DNA of 64,000 bases from Mercenaria mercenaria (lineage: Eukaryota; Mollusca; Bivalvia; Venerida; Veneridae): assembly GCF_021730395.1 (NCBI RefSeq), contig NC_069375.1, positions 13,539,001 through 13,603,000 on the forward strand, read 5' to 3'. Below are positions 32,735 to 44,300 of this stretch, in pieces (position 1 is the first letter of the stretch; the number at the start of each line of letters is the position of its first letter). The position numbers were made by a program, and so were the translations under genes. The notes below the pieces were generated by a model. It ran no database searches, was not told where the DNA came from, and saw only the letters and a list, made by a program, of their open reading frames with translations.

Positions 32735-33609
32735 ATATTGTTTTGTCAAAATATTCATACTGAAATAATAGAACCGCCATATAATTGCAAGTTACTGTAC
32801 ACCGACTTTTAAACAACAATAGTTTTTTTTATATAATATTAAATATTAAGTATTTTTAAGTTCACTTGGTTCGTTCACTCACAATTTCAACAAGTTTTCA
32901 GAAAGTCCGGTCGGGGATTTATTTTGCTGAAGTTACAGTGGCACTGTGTGTATAATATTTGACGTCAGTGTTGAATTTTTCTGGTTATATTTTGTTTCTA
33001 GAAAATGTCGCCCCGATAAGAAGGTCCTGTATGAACAAAAATCCGTCAGCTAAGGCATACAGGATTTATCTTTTCTTGCCCAGTGGCTTTACCTAGAAAA
33101 ATGATAAAACTAGTACCGCATACTGTCAAAACTTCTATTTGTCAAACTGTAACACGGTGTTACTCGGAGCCAAGCTTATTTGTACAGTAGACACAGCCAT
33201 CACGTAAAAATTGGTCCGAAATTCAGCCGTGTTATATTTTTTCATTCTTTGAATTCTTTTGCACAAATATTATACTTCATTAGGTAAATATTATACATTT
33301 TGCTTGTAATACGGGTTGAAAAATTTAGAAAAGTGCTAAAATTAAGTACTTCTTTTTCTGGCGTTGTGACGTGCACCTGTTAAAATGTAAACAATGTAAT
33401 TATTTGAAACTATTTTGAGCAGAATTTAACGAATCGCTGACAGCAAAACATAAACAGTTTGTATACTTTTAATATGTCCTTTAATGTTAACATTCACTTG
33501 TGCACATGTATATTATGGCAAGCGTTTGAATTCCAGGAGTTACAAAGCTTGTCGTCATTTTTTACCACCTTCAAGCTCGGAGGCAAGGATGATTGCTTGA
33601 TGCGCGTAT
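32735..33609. other. No feature recognised
   Basis: Intergenic DNA after the P450 poly(A) signal. No repeat or frame worth naming. Confidence 0.4.
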
Positions 33610-33613
33610 AGGT

Positions 33614-34033
33614 CTGTTGAACCGTACATTTCACAGAAACAAATTCTTCTCACATGTGAGAAATTCATGCGAATATTTCACAAAAATCGAACGAATATGT
33701 CACTAATTTTAAACCGCCTCGAAAGCCTAGTGGTAGAGCGCTTGGCTCTTCTCTCATACCCTCTTGGCGATAGATTCCATCAGGAATGAGGTGTCGAGAG
33801 TGATTAATACAAGTTGTAGAACTTCTTTCACAATCGATTTAAAATAAATCATGTATAAACTAAATTTGTGAAATTTACGTTTGGCACCTGTACCCCTATT
33901 AATGCAAAAACGTATATGTCAGATTTCTGATTTGTGATATTTTCGGCCATATTTGTAACAAATGTGTGCGGAATTCGCACAAATTCTTCACACATGTGAA
34001 GATTCCGTTTCTGTGAAATTTACGGTTCAACAG
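33614..34033. mobile_element. MITE with ~70-bp inverted ends and AGGT target duplication
   Basis: The ends are 'ctgttgaaccgtacatttca' and 'tgaaatttacggttcaacag'. Mirrored 'cacatgtgaga' and 'cacatgtgaag' blocks lie further in. Direct AGGT copies flank it at 33610-33613 and 34034-34037. A tRNA-like SINE (33716-33850) is nested inside. No coding part. Confidence 0.8.
33716..33850 (+). repeat. tRNA-like SINE nested in a MITE
   Basis: A 'cgcctcgaaagcctagtggt' head with box-A-like 'tagtggtagagcgcttggc', a decayed box B, then 'acaagttgtagaacttcttt' and 'cacaatcgatttaaaataaa' as a tail. Confidence 0.5.
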
Positions 34034-34396
34034 AGGTCAGAACTAGTCATGCAAATAGTAACTAACTTTCGAAACTGAAATGCATCTTATGCATAATTTT
34101 ATCAAAAAAGAAAAAAATAGAAAAGTTCATGAGAATGTCCTATGTGTACTTTTAATCTCAAGATCTAAAATCATCGCGTAATTAGTATTTATCAGAAAAT
34201 GTTCGCAAATATATACTTATGAGTATTTGTTTGTGTTCATTCCATACGTGAACATTTGTTGAAAAAATAACAAAAAAGATAAACGAGGCTAATAGAACAT
34301 TTTACATATTTGATGAAATATTGACTTAAAAGTATCAAACTTTATCTACTTATAAGGAGGCGATTTTTACATGTAATGTTTCCCTAGAATTTTGTG

Positions 34397-34578
34397 TTTT
34401 ATGATAGAATGTGCCTTATTTGAAGGCTCTCTCGTACGTCTTTCTCTCTATTGTCACATATTAATTTGACTACGGTCGGCATTTCTTTAAAAGCCAGGTC
34501 CTCGGGTTCATACACTGTAATACATTGCCCATTTTCGGTGACTGTTTCACCTTTAACTTTGATTTTACCTTTTTTGCT
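34397..34578 (-). pseudogene. Decayed copy of the exon at 37042-37407
   Basis: On the minus strand it reads TENGQCITVYEPEDLAFKEM and EKDVRESLQIRHIL, which align with TENGNVTISVFDPEDPMYKE and EKDVQGTLRIRRSL of the intact exon. It stops shortly after ILS, earlier than the intact copy, and its upstream part is cut off at 34578-34580, exactly where the 1.5-kb transposon begins. Similar text beyond the stop ('gaaca.tttacatattt.ga', ~34290 against ~36970) suggests the 3' UTR was duplicated too. It cannot encode a full product as it stands. Confidence 0.75.
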
Positions 34579-34580
34579 TA

Positions 34581-36088
34581 AGGAGGTAGGTTACCTTTAT
34601 ATTTGTATGTGCGCATGTCCAACCGGAAGCTAGCGTGACGATTTACGACGACGTTTACGACAAACTAAATGTCTTTGTATATTCATTCTTCTGAAAACAA
34701 ATCATAGACCTGTCTTCGATCTGACGCTTTGTGGTTTAATAATGCAGAAATAATGAATAAATTGCCGCAGAAACGCTTCAAAACAATGTTGCCTTAAAAT
34801 GACGTCATTGACGTCATGACGTTACGTGTCAGTTACCGCGCAAAATTAACAGCTTTATCTTGAAAAGTACGTAATTCTGTGCATTTTCTTTATTTCAAAC
34901 TATTTTCAAATAACCATTATTTGCTGAAATATTTTTATGAGTCTTTTGCTCTGAATAATAATCAATATTTTGCTTCTTTTATGTAGTTTATATTGAAATG
35001 TTATGCGGAATGTAAGAAAATGGATGATGTAACCAATGTATATTTGGAATATAGTTGGGTGAGAGGTTACTTGTTACGGCCATTTTCAAATAAAAAATCT
35101 AGCTGTTTGATTTGTAATACCTATTTTACAGGTTCCGTTGATAATTTGTTACTTATATACTAAACTAAGATCTAAAATTGTTCAAATTTCAGTAGAAAAT
35201 TGTGGTTTCTTGAATTGAATTGATGTTACCATGGAAACGAAGCCCGTGACCTATGTATCTAAATGTAAAATTCAAAAGCGTTGACACTAGTCTATTTAAG
35301 AAACACAGCTTCGGCTTTTTATTTTCATTTCAACAATATCCATGAGAATAATAGTAGCATGCTGAACGATTTTTCCATGAACAATGCCAGACGAGGGGTA
35401 CTGCTGTAAGTATTCTAAGCTTAGAAATTTGTTTGAATAAATGCAGATAACACGAAAATATAACTTACGTTAGAAATAATATGTTTTAAAGCTACATCAA
35501 CTAGAAAGATAATCTTATTCAATATTATTTATAAGAAATTACGACAAAAGCAAGATATAAGCCATTTTAAACATCTCTGTTGCCATGGTTACTTTAAACT
35601 TTAAGAAAAATAGGGTACCATGTATAGTGCTTGGTATTTTGCTAATAATATTACCCAAATATTCCATTTGGTCATTAACAAATGGCACTGAAGCCGTCGA
35701 AAACCCCTATTTTAATACATAGTTGGTTAAAACTGAGAGAAAATGCTTACCATGAAACACGAGCCCCGCGACATATACATTTTAAGCTTATCTTAGAAAG
35801 CTAAACGTGCACACTAGTAAAATTATAGATTATGTTGACTTCTACGGATATCAATGAAACTAAAATACACCGAAAAGTGTTAAATATCCGTATTTTCCTT
35901 CTTCTTTCAATATGAAATACCTTTGGATGGTCATGTTCTTCAAACCTGGATAAAAATTGAACTTGAAGGGACAGAGACAAACGAAACTGATATATTAGCA
36001 GTTAAAACTTCATATTACACGAAATACAAAAAGATGCTGCGGTTCAACTAATTTGAATTTACCCTTGTAACAAGGTAACCTACCTCCT
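34581..36088. mobile_element. 1.5-kb non-autonomous DNA transposon
   Basis: Perfect ends 'aggaggtaggttacctt' and 'aaggtaacctacctcct', flanked by TTA on both sides (34578-34580 and 36089-36091). This fits the TWA target of PIF/Harbinger; TTAA with one mismatch (piggyBac) is the alternative. No transposase frame is visible. It is inserted into the gene fragment at 34397-34578. Confidence 0.8.
34800..34824. promoter_or_regulatory. Three CRE-type sites in tandem inside the transposon
   Basis: TGACGTCA at 34800 and 34809 and TGACGTTA at 34817, spaced 8-9 bases. Such clusters can bind CREB/ATF or bZIP factors. Function in this element is not known. Confidence 0.4.
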
Positions 36089-36239
36089 TTAACCGGTTTC
36101 ATGCATGTATTTCTCATCAGAGCTATTAATACATTTATATCAGCTTATAAGTTGTCCTGCAAAATCATTTTTGCCTCACTCACGCTGTATGCTGTTTTGC
36201 GCATGTCTGTCGGATGGTCGGACAGATACGTTAGTTATT

Positions 36240-36770
36240 TGTGTATAGTACAATTGCCTGTGATCAGGAAATGACTTCGATGATTTAAAAGGTTCTTACA
36301 TTACCTGTCAAGGTCACATGACCTTCAGTCCGCCCAATGACCGTAGGCTTGGGTATTCGTAGGATTATTGCCTGTGGACTGTGTGATTTTAAGGTGAAAT
36401 TTCAAGTCACAATGACCGCCACACTAAAAGCGGTATCCGTTAAATAACTTGATAAGTGTGTGTGTTCGGGTTTAACGTCTTTTTCAACAATTTTTCTAAG
36501 TCCCGGCCATATAGTGGCCAAACGTACTAGAATGCTTGCCTATGATCAGTAGTTTACCACAATTGTTTTGAGTTCGTATGGTAAAGGTCAAGGTCACTGA
36601 CCTGAGACTGAAAACAGTTTCTTATGAATAACTGAAGACTGCTTTGGCTCACAGTTCTCAAACGTAATAGGATGATAGCCTGTGGTCAATAGTGACATTG
36701 ACGCTGACAAAGGTTTCAAGAACGTTTGCGCTTATGGCTGTTTAAATTTCACTCTTAGTACCACTAACAG
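36240..36770 (+). repeat. Diverged ~150-bp repeat block
   Basis: 'aggtcacatgaccttcagt', 'aagtcacaatgaccgccaca' and 'aaggtcactgacctgagact' are followed by 'attgcctgtgga' or 'atagcctgtggtcaat'. This resembles old bivalve-type tandem copies. A truncated tail of the 38851 SINE family ('gtttaacgtctttttcaac') interrupts it at ~36470. Confidence 0.5.
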
Positions 36771-36823
36771 ACTATTATGGGAACATAATGTGTATAACAA
36801 ACAACTCTTGTGATGTTTAAATC

Positions 36824-36829
36824 TTTATT
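36824..36829 (-). terminator. Polyadenylation signal for the minus-strand gene
   Basis: TTTATT on the plus strand (AATAAA on the minus) about 210 bases after the stop at 37042. Confidence 0.4.
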
Positions 36830-37041
36830 GCAGCTTCCGTGAATATCGATAATTGACATGCGTTTGACATTTTGATATTTTTTGTCACGAGTATTTTCTA
36901 ACTTTGCTATCATAATTTTGGCATAATTAGCATTAAGCAGAGACTAGTTGATATGATTGACGGGGTTCATGGAACAGTTTACATATTTTGACGAAACATG
37001 ATGTATTCCATCCATCAAACCCAAAACGAGGCAAGTCAAAC

Positions 37042-37407
37042 TCAGAACGAGGCAAGTTTATCCTGAAGTAATAATCGTCTCCTCGATTCGTGCTTAATCA
37101 AACCGAGGCTTCGCCTAATTCTCAGTGTTCCTTGTACATCTTTCTCAAGTGTGACATTTTTATTGGATGGTATCGTTTTACTTTCCATCGGTATTTCTTT
37201 ATACATCGGGTCCTCGGGGTCAAACACGGAAATAGTTACATTGCCATTTTCCGTTAAAATTATTTTAGTCTCTATGTCCTTGATGGTTAATATTTCGCAC
37301 TTGCTGTTTGAGTGTCTCACTACCAGATCAAGCTGTTTCCCAAATTTGTTGGTCACGTTTGTGATGTCATACCCCATCTGCTGGTGCGGACCTGCTTCAT
37401 CAGAATG
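37042..37407 (-). CDS. Last exon of an unrecognised minus-strand gene
   Basis: After an acceptor read on the minus strand as tatatttcaag, it encodes HSDEAGPHQQMGYDITNVTN and then KFGKQLDLVVRHSNSKCEIL, TENGNVTISVFDPEDPMYKE and EKDVQGTLRIRRSLGLIKHE, with a basic end RRRLLLQDKLASF and a stop. It is 121 codons long, phase 0 at its start. I do not recognise the family. There is no cysteine pattern or transmembrane segment. A decayed copy lies 2.5 kb away (34397-34578), which supports it being a real coding exon that was duplicated. Confidence 0.7.
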   Translation of the reverse strand, partial: HSDEAGPHQQMGYDITNVTNKFGKQLDLVVRHSNSKCEILTIKDIETKIILTENGNVTISVFDPEDPMYKEIPMESKTIPSNKNVTLEKDVQGTLRIRRSLGLIKHESRRRLLLQDKLASF

Positions 37408-38422
37408 CTTGAAATATAAAAAAAAACAGTTTGGAACTCTAGTAATACAGACTGCACACTCACATCAATACGTATGAAGAGAAGATAATTTCATGGTCAT
37501 TCAAAATGCAAAACAAAAGAGATCTAACTGGACGTAGCAAAGATAAACAAGTCATATGCTGGACGACTTGTATCAGGTGTTTGAGACCGTACGGAGTTGA
37601 CATCATGTGTTTGTTTCAGCAAAAAGTAAGTTTAGCAAGAAGTAGTTTATTGCAATGGGAAGAATGCTTTTTGATGTGTAGGTCGAACTATTTTAATACC
37701 CCCTTGTCACACCCTGGCCTTGTCCCATTGTCAAAGCCTCCCCTTGTCACTCGCTCCCGTTGCCCCACCTAACATTGCCACACCCATGTCCGTTTCAGAT
37801 AATCACCTTCATCTTTGAAAAACGTCCCTACAAAACTGTTTTGAACACTATTCTGCTATATTTTCTACACTATACAGTGCGTTTTGTTTAGAAATGGTAG
37901 TGAACAGTTTACCCAGTGACGAACTCTGTTTAACAAAAATATACAAACACTTTAACGATTTTCATTATCTTGAAAAAAATTTCGTCTAACTTAAATTACA
38001 CACAAAACAAGTTAACCAAAGGAACAGTAAGTTATATTTTTGTCAGATTTATGTTACATTTATATTTGAATATAAACTCTCTTAAAAGTGGCAAAATTGA
38101 TATGAAGGGAATTGTCATTTTCATTTCAGATCAATAATAAAAAGTACTAGGAAACTAACATATTTTACCAAATCTGTTCCAAAGAATAAAGTCTCAAATA
38201 TTAAAGTTTCAAACTAACATTACATGTTTCAAAAATGATTTCGCCAACGTTATGTGACGAGATATCGGCATCAATATTGCAGCTTTGTCAGAGGTCAATA
38301 GTAAACGCAAACACAGCCAAACTACCTACTGCAGTTTTGAGGCCTGTCTTCAAATAAAGTTTACAACCCTAAACTCTGTTAAAAGTTGTTAGGATTTGTG
38401 TGAAATAATAAACGTAGCTTAC

Positions 38423-38466
38423 CTCAAGTCTCATCACTGTTTGCTCTAAAATCCATTGACTATACA
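38423..38466 (-). CDS. Upstream exon of the minus-strand gene
   Basis: On the minus strand, acceptor gttactgcag, 44 bases, donor GAG|GTAAGC. In the frame matching the exon at 37407 it reads YSQWILEQTVMRLE with 2 leading bases (incoming phase 1) and joins in phase 0 to HSDEAGPHQQ. WILEQTVMRLE looks like part of an amphipathic helix. Exons further upstream were not found. Confidence 0.6.
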
Positions 38467-38850
38467 CTGCAGTAACTTAAAACAATTACGTTAGTATATA
38501 TTAGGTAAGATACATTGATAATTATTTAACAAGTGTTGATTTATGAAAGATCACTATCCGCTCCATGTAATTGAATGACCTAAATGTAATTGTAATTTGA
38601 ACAATAAGAATGAATCATGTTTTGTTAACATAAGTGGGCTATTTGGTACATAGAAGTAGCTGTATAGGACGATTAGACAGTTTTAAACATGATGGGTTTA
38701 TTTCGGATTACATTTTTCCTGTTTGTTGTGATTTATATATTTTAAGGTTGAAACTTTCAATAAAACTTCAACCATTGTTAATAATGTATTTGCCGATTTG
38801 CCAATAAACTGAAACTGTTAATACATCTGTTAATATCAATTGTTTTGTTT
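38467..38850. other. No feature recognised
   Basis: Presumed intron or intergenic DNA upstream of the minus-strand exon at 38423. Confidence 0.3.
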
Positions 38851-39085
38851 GTTTTCTGTTTAACGCCGTTTTTCAACAGTATGAACGGTGGAAAGTTAAC
38901 CTAACCAGTGTTCCTTGAATCTGTACCAGTACAAACCTTTTCTCCGCAAGTAACTGTTAACTTCCCCACATGGATCAGAGGTGGAGGACGAATGATTTCA
39001 GACACCATGTCTTTTATGAAATCGTCACGGAGAACACACGTCCCGTCTGGGGATTGAACTCACAACCCCGCTATCCGTAGATCTG
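38851..39085 (-). repeat. tRNA-derived SINE, fourth family, copy 1
   Basis: Minus strand: box-B-like 'ttgtgagttcaatccccaga', body 'atttcataaaagacatggtg' and 'tctgaaatcattcgtcctcc', tail 'ctgttgaaaaacggcgttaa'. The same order is seen at 44066-44300, about 80% identical by eye. The tail ending resembles that of the first SINE family. Confidence 0.7.
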
Positions 39086-40414
39086 TAGGGGGTTAATATC
39101 AGTTGTTAAGCCTTTACATGCCATTTTTGTTTTATTTTGCTAAACACATTTTATATTGTTCGCTGGTTCTGTATAGCCGCTGTACTTTTAGTCCGAACCA
39201 TGTTTAAGATGGCTCGCAGGCCTGGCAAAATAAATTGTTTTTATCCGTGTAAACAGTTCTTATTAAACTGTTTAATGACGATAGTGCAAACAAAAATATG
39301 TAAGCGGCAAAAACATGAAATATGTTTCCCTATAAATGCAAAAATGCACACATATCAAAGACTAGTAATAGTTAGTATATCGGGAGGGAGGATTTTTTAG
39401 GTGTATGTTGCGGTTCCCTGGTAATGTTTCTCTGATGTCGATGATGCAGCGGGAGTGACTACTCACTTGGAAAATAATCATTAAGTGAAAGGGGCCAGTT
39501 TCGTATTGTGGCCCGTATACGTTTTTGAAAAAAAAGACGAAGAGTTTATTTTAATGGCATTCATATTCAACTGATTATTTATGATGTTTATAGAACTAAG
39601 TATTCCTGAGTAGGAGTAATTGTGTATTATAAATGAGTGCTTGAATCGAATTCAGAGTCCTAGATCCGTGCAGACGGTCGGGTCTAACTTCGTCTGGTCA
39701 CATGCTTCAAAACTATACATGTGTATTAGGTCAGTTATGTAATACGAGCCAGGTCGCGAAAAGTGTGTATTTGTGTCCATTTTTGCCTCATAATTTAGTG
39801 TTAAATGCAACGGAATCGGCAGGCCTAAAATGTCACATGATGAAGTGCTAAGTATAAATGCATTCGCTAGAACATTTTGTATTTTTTGTAATATTTTTTG
39901 CACTGAAGAATTTTCAAAATTTACTATCCCCTGCACCCATTAGCCTGAAGCAGACATTTAGAGTCGGACTCAAAATGACATTTCTGATAACGTATTCCTG
40001 TTTTATACTCAGATGTCTCCCCTTAGAGTAAAGAGGCTTCTCCAACCACAAGCATTTGATAACTCATTCTTTTTTTTGTTTTACTATTACATTTTAGTTA
40101 TTGAATTGTTTTGTTTGTCTAATGTAAGTGATTAAATGAATAAGGTCTAAATAAAATCTAATACCTGAATTTATTTTAAAAAGTCATGTGGTGGTATTTG
40201 TGTATTGTGTTAGAGGAGATAATCAGTGCTGAAGTTTGACATACTCATACGCAGTGATCTCCCTTGCCGCTACGCTCTTGCGTAGGAGCAAGACAAAAAT
40301 AATAGGTAAGGGTGGATTTCAACACTAATTGTATACATGTACTTAATAACATAAATTTGTTGCAAAATATTGAGAAGTTAATTGGTTTTGTTTCACAGAT
40401 TGGCAGCTGTGTTT
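39086..40414. other. No gene seen
   Basis: AT-rich, with only short frames that lack any family signal. Confidence 0.35.
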
Positions 40415-40665
40415 TTGCTCATCTGTGGCCGTGTGGTTAAGGTCACTGATAAAGAATCCCTTGCCCCTCATCAATATGGGTTCGAGCCTAACTCAGGGCG
40501 TTGAATTCTTCATGCGAGGAAGCCATTCAGCCTGCTTACGGAATGTCGGTGGTTCTACCCATGTCACGCGGCCCGCCGTGATGAAATAATGCACGGCGGG
40601 GCACCTGGGGTCTCCCCCCACCATCAAACCTGGAAAGTCGCCATGTGACCTATGATTAAAGATGT
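40415..40665 (+). repeat. tRNA-headed SINE, first family, copy 3
   Basis: 'catctgtggccgtgtggtta', box B 'ggttcgagcctaa', 'cttcatgcgaggaagccatt' and 'gaaagtcgccatgtgaccta'. The 3' end has diverged ('gatgtctcattaaac'). Confidence 0.85.
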
Positions 40666-40669
40666 CTCA

Positions 40670-42490
40670 TTAAACTTTAGTGTTATAATCAATTAAAGAA
40701 ATAATGCTTAATTTTTTAAAAACGTTGGCGTGTTCTGATTTTTTGTACATTTGTATCAGAATAAATTTGTATCTTCTCCTATAATAAAATCTCTAGTTAT
40801 TTTATTTGACCAAAATTCTGTACCAGCAATATGTGAATATTTCAGCATTTTACATGACTGAAAACATGGCATAGATCTGTCTATTTTTCTCGCATTCCAT
40901 AATTTTGCTACGCTGGTTTACTTTCCAAACGAAACGAACTATCTGTACAGGCACGTAAATTTGATGATTAAAGTTAACATTTCGACTGACATGGGAGAAG
41001 CCTTTCTAAATAATTCGCGTAATTTGAAATCACTCCATACTTTTATTCTTTCATATAGATCTAGCTACTTTACTGACAAAAGATAAATCAAATTTCTGAT
41101 GATCGGTTCCAAAATAAAAACTGTTTTAGTCATTGACACCGTAAAAATTATCTAGATCTACAGTCACATTTAAGGACGAACATGTTGTATTTATGAGTTA
41201 GTATCGAGAAATATGCATGAGTTCTGCAGAGGAAATATTGCGCGACTTTTGGAGCGCAATTTTATTCCGCGAAAGAGCGAGTTCATATTTCTTGATGCAA
41301 ATCTAATAATCTTTTATTACATACGCATCTACTCTTAAAATTATAATATGAATCATAAAAATGTGTCACCAAGCCTGAGTAAAATTGAGGTGAAGAAGGT
41401 GTAATGAGCGAGATTTTCAAAAACAAGTTGCACCCTTGATAACATACATAAATAACAGCAAAAGTTGATCTTTATCCGATGTACCATTATTGAAAAGGTC
41501 AAATGCACACTTTTTACGCAAATGACGTCGAAATTTCACGTTTTAGCCTAGTCGGAAATAGCTGTAACGTTGCCGTTTTCATGGCGATTAATTTTAGTTT
41601 CGGGGCATTCATTTTATTAAAAAAAAGTTTAGTTTTTTTTTTCATTTTATATAATATGACAGTCGAAACCTATACGGTGATGTAATTTTCAAATATATGC
41701 TCCCACTATTCGCCAAAGGAATGCTTACTTTATGCAAAAATCATGTCAAAATCTTTCTATGAAATTATTGTTTTCGTGCGGAATGACTAAGTAGTGTGCA
41801 AAAACTGGACCATAGAATTTTTTTAAAAACTAATATTATCTTATAAATTTATTTTACTATAAAATGATCAAACAAAAATTGGGGGTCACCGACTTCGTTT
41901 TCGCAGTATTGTCATAAATTTTCCCCTACCCCCATTGTCTCGTGCATTTTTCTGACATAAAAAATCATAAGAAAATCATTTGAGAAATCAATGAAACTCA
42001 CATCTACCAAATAATTGTTAGCCAACAGCGACATTGACTGCACACAAGTTTGTTAAGTGATAAGCTTGAGTCTGACCCTTTCCGAATAATTAAGTTATAG
42101 CCATAAATCGTAGCATGTGTTGTTCCAAAAATTGATCTCTACGGAAATGACGTTTCTTGTATAAATTGGGAGCATGCATTTACTGGTCCATAGATTTTTT
42201 AAAAAAAAAAATGATACAATTACTTTAAAGGTATTTCTCAACAAAATAACAAAAAAAAGTCCTTGACTACCGACTTCGTTTTCGAGCTACGAAGTCGCAA
42301 AAAACCCGAAGAAGTCTCAAATATCGATATGGGCGGCGTTTGACGTTGCGCATTTTCCCACTTTTTTCTGACGTTAGCAAACGTCTTATTACTAAAACTG
42401 CGTATGCTGTTTGCAAATAAATATTTAGCCATTCCGTTTTAAAAATTCTAATACTTTCTGAAACATACTTTTATTATTGTATATACAAAT
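40670..42490. other. No gene seen; two related segments
   Basis: The phrases 'ccgacttcgttttcg', 'ggtcaccgacttcg' and 'actggaccatagaattttttt' near 41,800-41,910 recur near 42,185-42,290, an old ~390-base duplication. No coding exon identified. Confidence 0.4.
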
Positions 42491-42616
42491 GAGCCGTGCC
42501 ATGAGAAAACCAACACAGGGCGTTTGCGACCAGCCTATTGGAAGTAGAGAAGCTGTTAGCGAACAGCATGGATCCTGACCAGACTGCGCGGATGCAAACG
42601 CATTATGTCGCGGCTC
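42491..42616. mobile_element. Palindromic MITE, family A, copy 3 (internally deleted)
   Basis: 'gagccgtgccatgagaaaac' at the left, and 'cgaacagcatggatcctgac' then 'tgtcgcggctc' at the right. The centre and part of the right arm are missing. Confidence 0.75.
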
Positions 42617-44065
42617 AAATCATTATATTTCATAGTTTTCTTTATCACGTGAATTTATGTGGTAATTTTCAAAATACCTACTTAGAAGATTGTACAATTG
42701 CGAGACACAGTACAAATAATCAAGTGTGTATGTATGTACATATACAAATATTCAGTCGGAATTGATCTGAATTTTCATTGAATCCCGCGGTAAAAAAGAA
42801 AGCCGTATTTTTTCGCATGAAATGTTAGGACATATTTCAAGAAGATGTGTTTTTAAATATAATTTAAGGTTCAACTGGTGGTAAATGATTTCTTTTGCAT
42901 AGAGAATGTTACAATATGAAATAATTTCTTTTTATATGCTCCCCCCCCCCACCCCCCACGCCTTCATCGTTATGTTTGGGTGGGGCAATTAGTGTACTTT
43001 TAAACGCGACGACATATTAAATGAAACTGACGTCACAAATTGCGGCACACATCCTATATGAAGTTTGAACGTCAATATGGAAAAATGTATTGACGTTTCA
43101 GGTTCCATGGAAACTTAACGGAGTTATTAAATGAGTATGTAATAAAATGGTTAATTGTCAGGCATTTCAATACAGTTTTGATAAATAACCAAGTCGAGTG
43201 CATGCCATTTGTGTCCCAGGAGTTTACAGGCGGGAATTTTATTTCATTTAATTTCATTGTATTTCATTTATTATTTATAAACATTAAACGCTTACTCGAT
43301 CATGATATTTTTTTTTCAATATTTCTGATCACCGATAGAGACATTCGATATCATGGCAATATCTGTTTTCAAACGACATGGCTTATTTAATTACCAATAA
43401 TCATGTGGGTACTAAATTATTAACTAGAAACATAATCTGTTAGCGAGCGAGACTGCTAAACAATAATGTTTGATGTGAAATATGCGTGCCGTATCTAGAA
43501 TTAATAGAATATATACATTTTTATTCCACAAGGGACTGTAAAAGACAGGGCCATATGTCTACCGTACTTATTCTTTTCTAATGTGACATGTGAGACAATG
43601 CAACATAGGAGACAAAGTGACATGTGAGACAATGCAAAATGGGAGACATGATACAAAGTAGAATTACCATGTATACATTACAGAGTTATATAGTTAAGAA
43701 TAGTATAAAATCACATAGGTCCACTGTTCAAGTAAATAAAGTCTGACTATTTTTCTGCACTTTATTTTTTATCACTTCTGGAATGCTATTGACATAAGAG
43801 AAGTGTAACGTACGTACCTTGACATATTAAAACAAAATGTAAAGTAAAAAGTTGTTTAATCAGATTTTGCTCATTGAGTTTGAAAATGTTAAACATCGTT
43901 TATATCTATTTCTGTTTCGTGTGATGTTTCGAGTACATTTTTAAAATTTGATATTCCTCTTCCGGATACTCTATCAAGACAGTGTTATTCAGCATTGGTG
44001 GAAATTTTGATAAGTTCTCACTTTTCCTTAGAAATGTTATGAATATAGGACATAGTAATAGTTTT
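42617..44065. other. No gene seen; C-run and short tandem repeat
   Basis: A C-rich run sits at 42942-42958 and a two-copy 34-base repeat at 43581-43650. No exon identified. Confidence 0.35.
43581..43650 (+). repeat. Two-copy tandem repeat, ~34 bp
   Basis: 'gtgacatgtgagacaatgca' occurs at about 43583 and 43617, each followed by 'ggagacat' or 'ggagacaa'. Confidence 0.7.
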
Positions 44066-44300
44066 TTTACTCCGTTTTTCAACAGTATTTCAGGTATGAA
44101 ACGGCGGACAGTTAACCTAACCAGTGTTTCTGGATTCTGTACCAGTACAAACCTGTTCTCCGCCAGTAACTGTCAATTTTCCCCACTTGTATGAATCAGA
44201 GGTGAAGGACGAATGATTTCAGACACAATGTCTCTTATAAAATTGTAACGGAGAACATACGCTGCGTCCGGGGATCAAGATCACGACCCCACGGGCGGGC
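44066..44300 (-). repeat. tRNA-derived SINE, fourth family, copy 2
   Basis: Partner of 38851-39085: 'ccgtttttcaacagtatttc', 'gttaacctaaccagtgtttc', 'tctgtaccagtacaaacctg' and 'gacgaatgatttcagacaca' in the same order. Confidence 0.75.
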
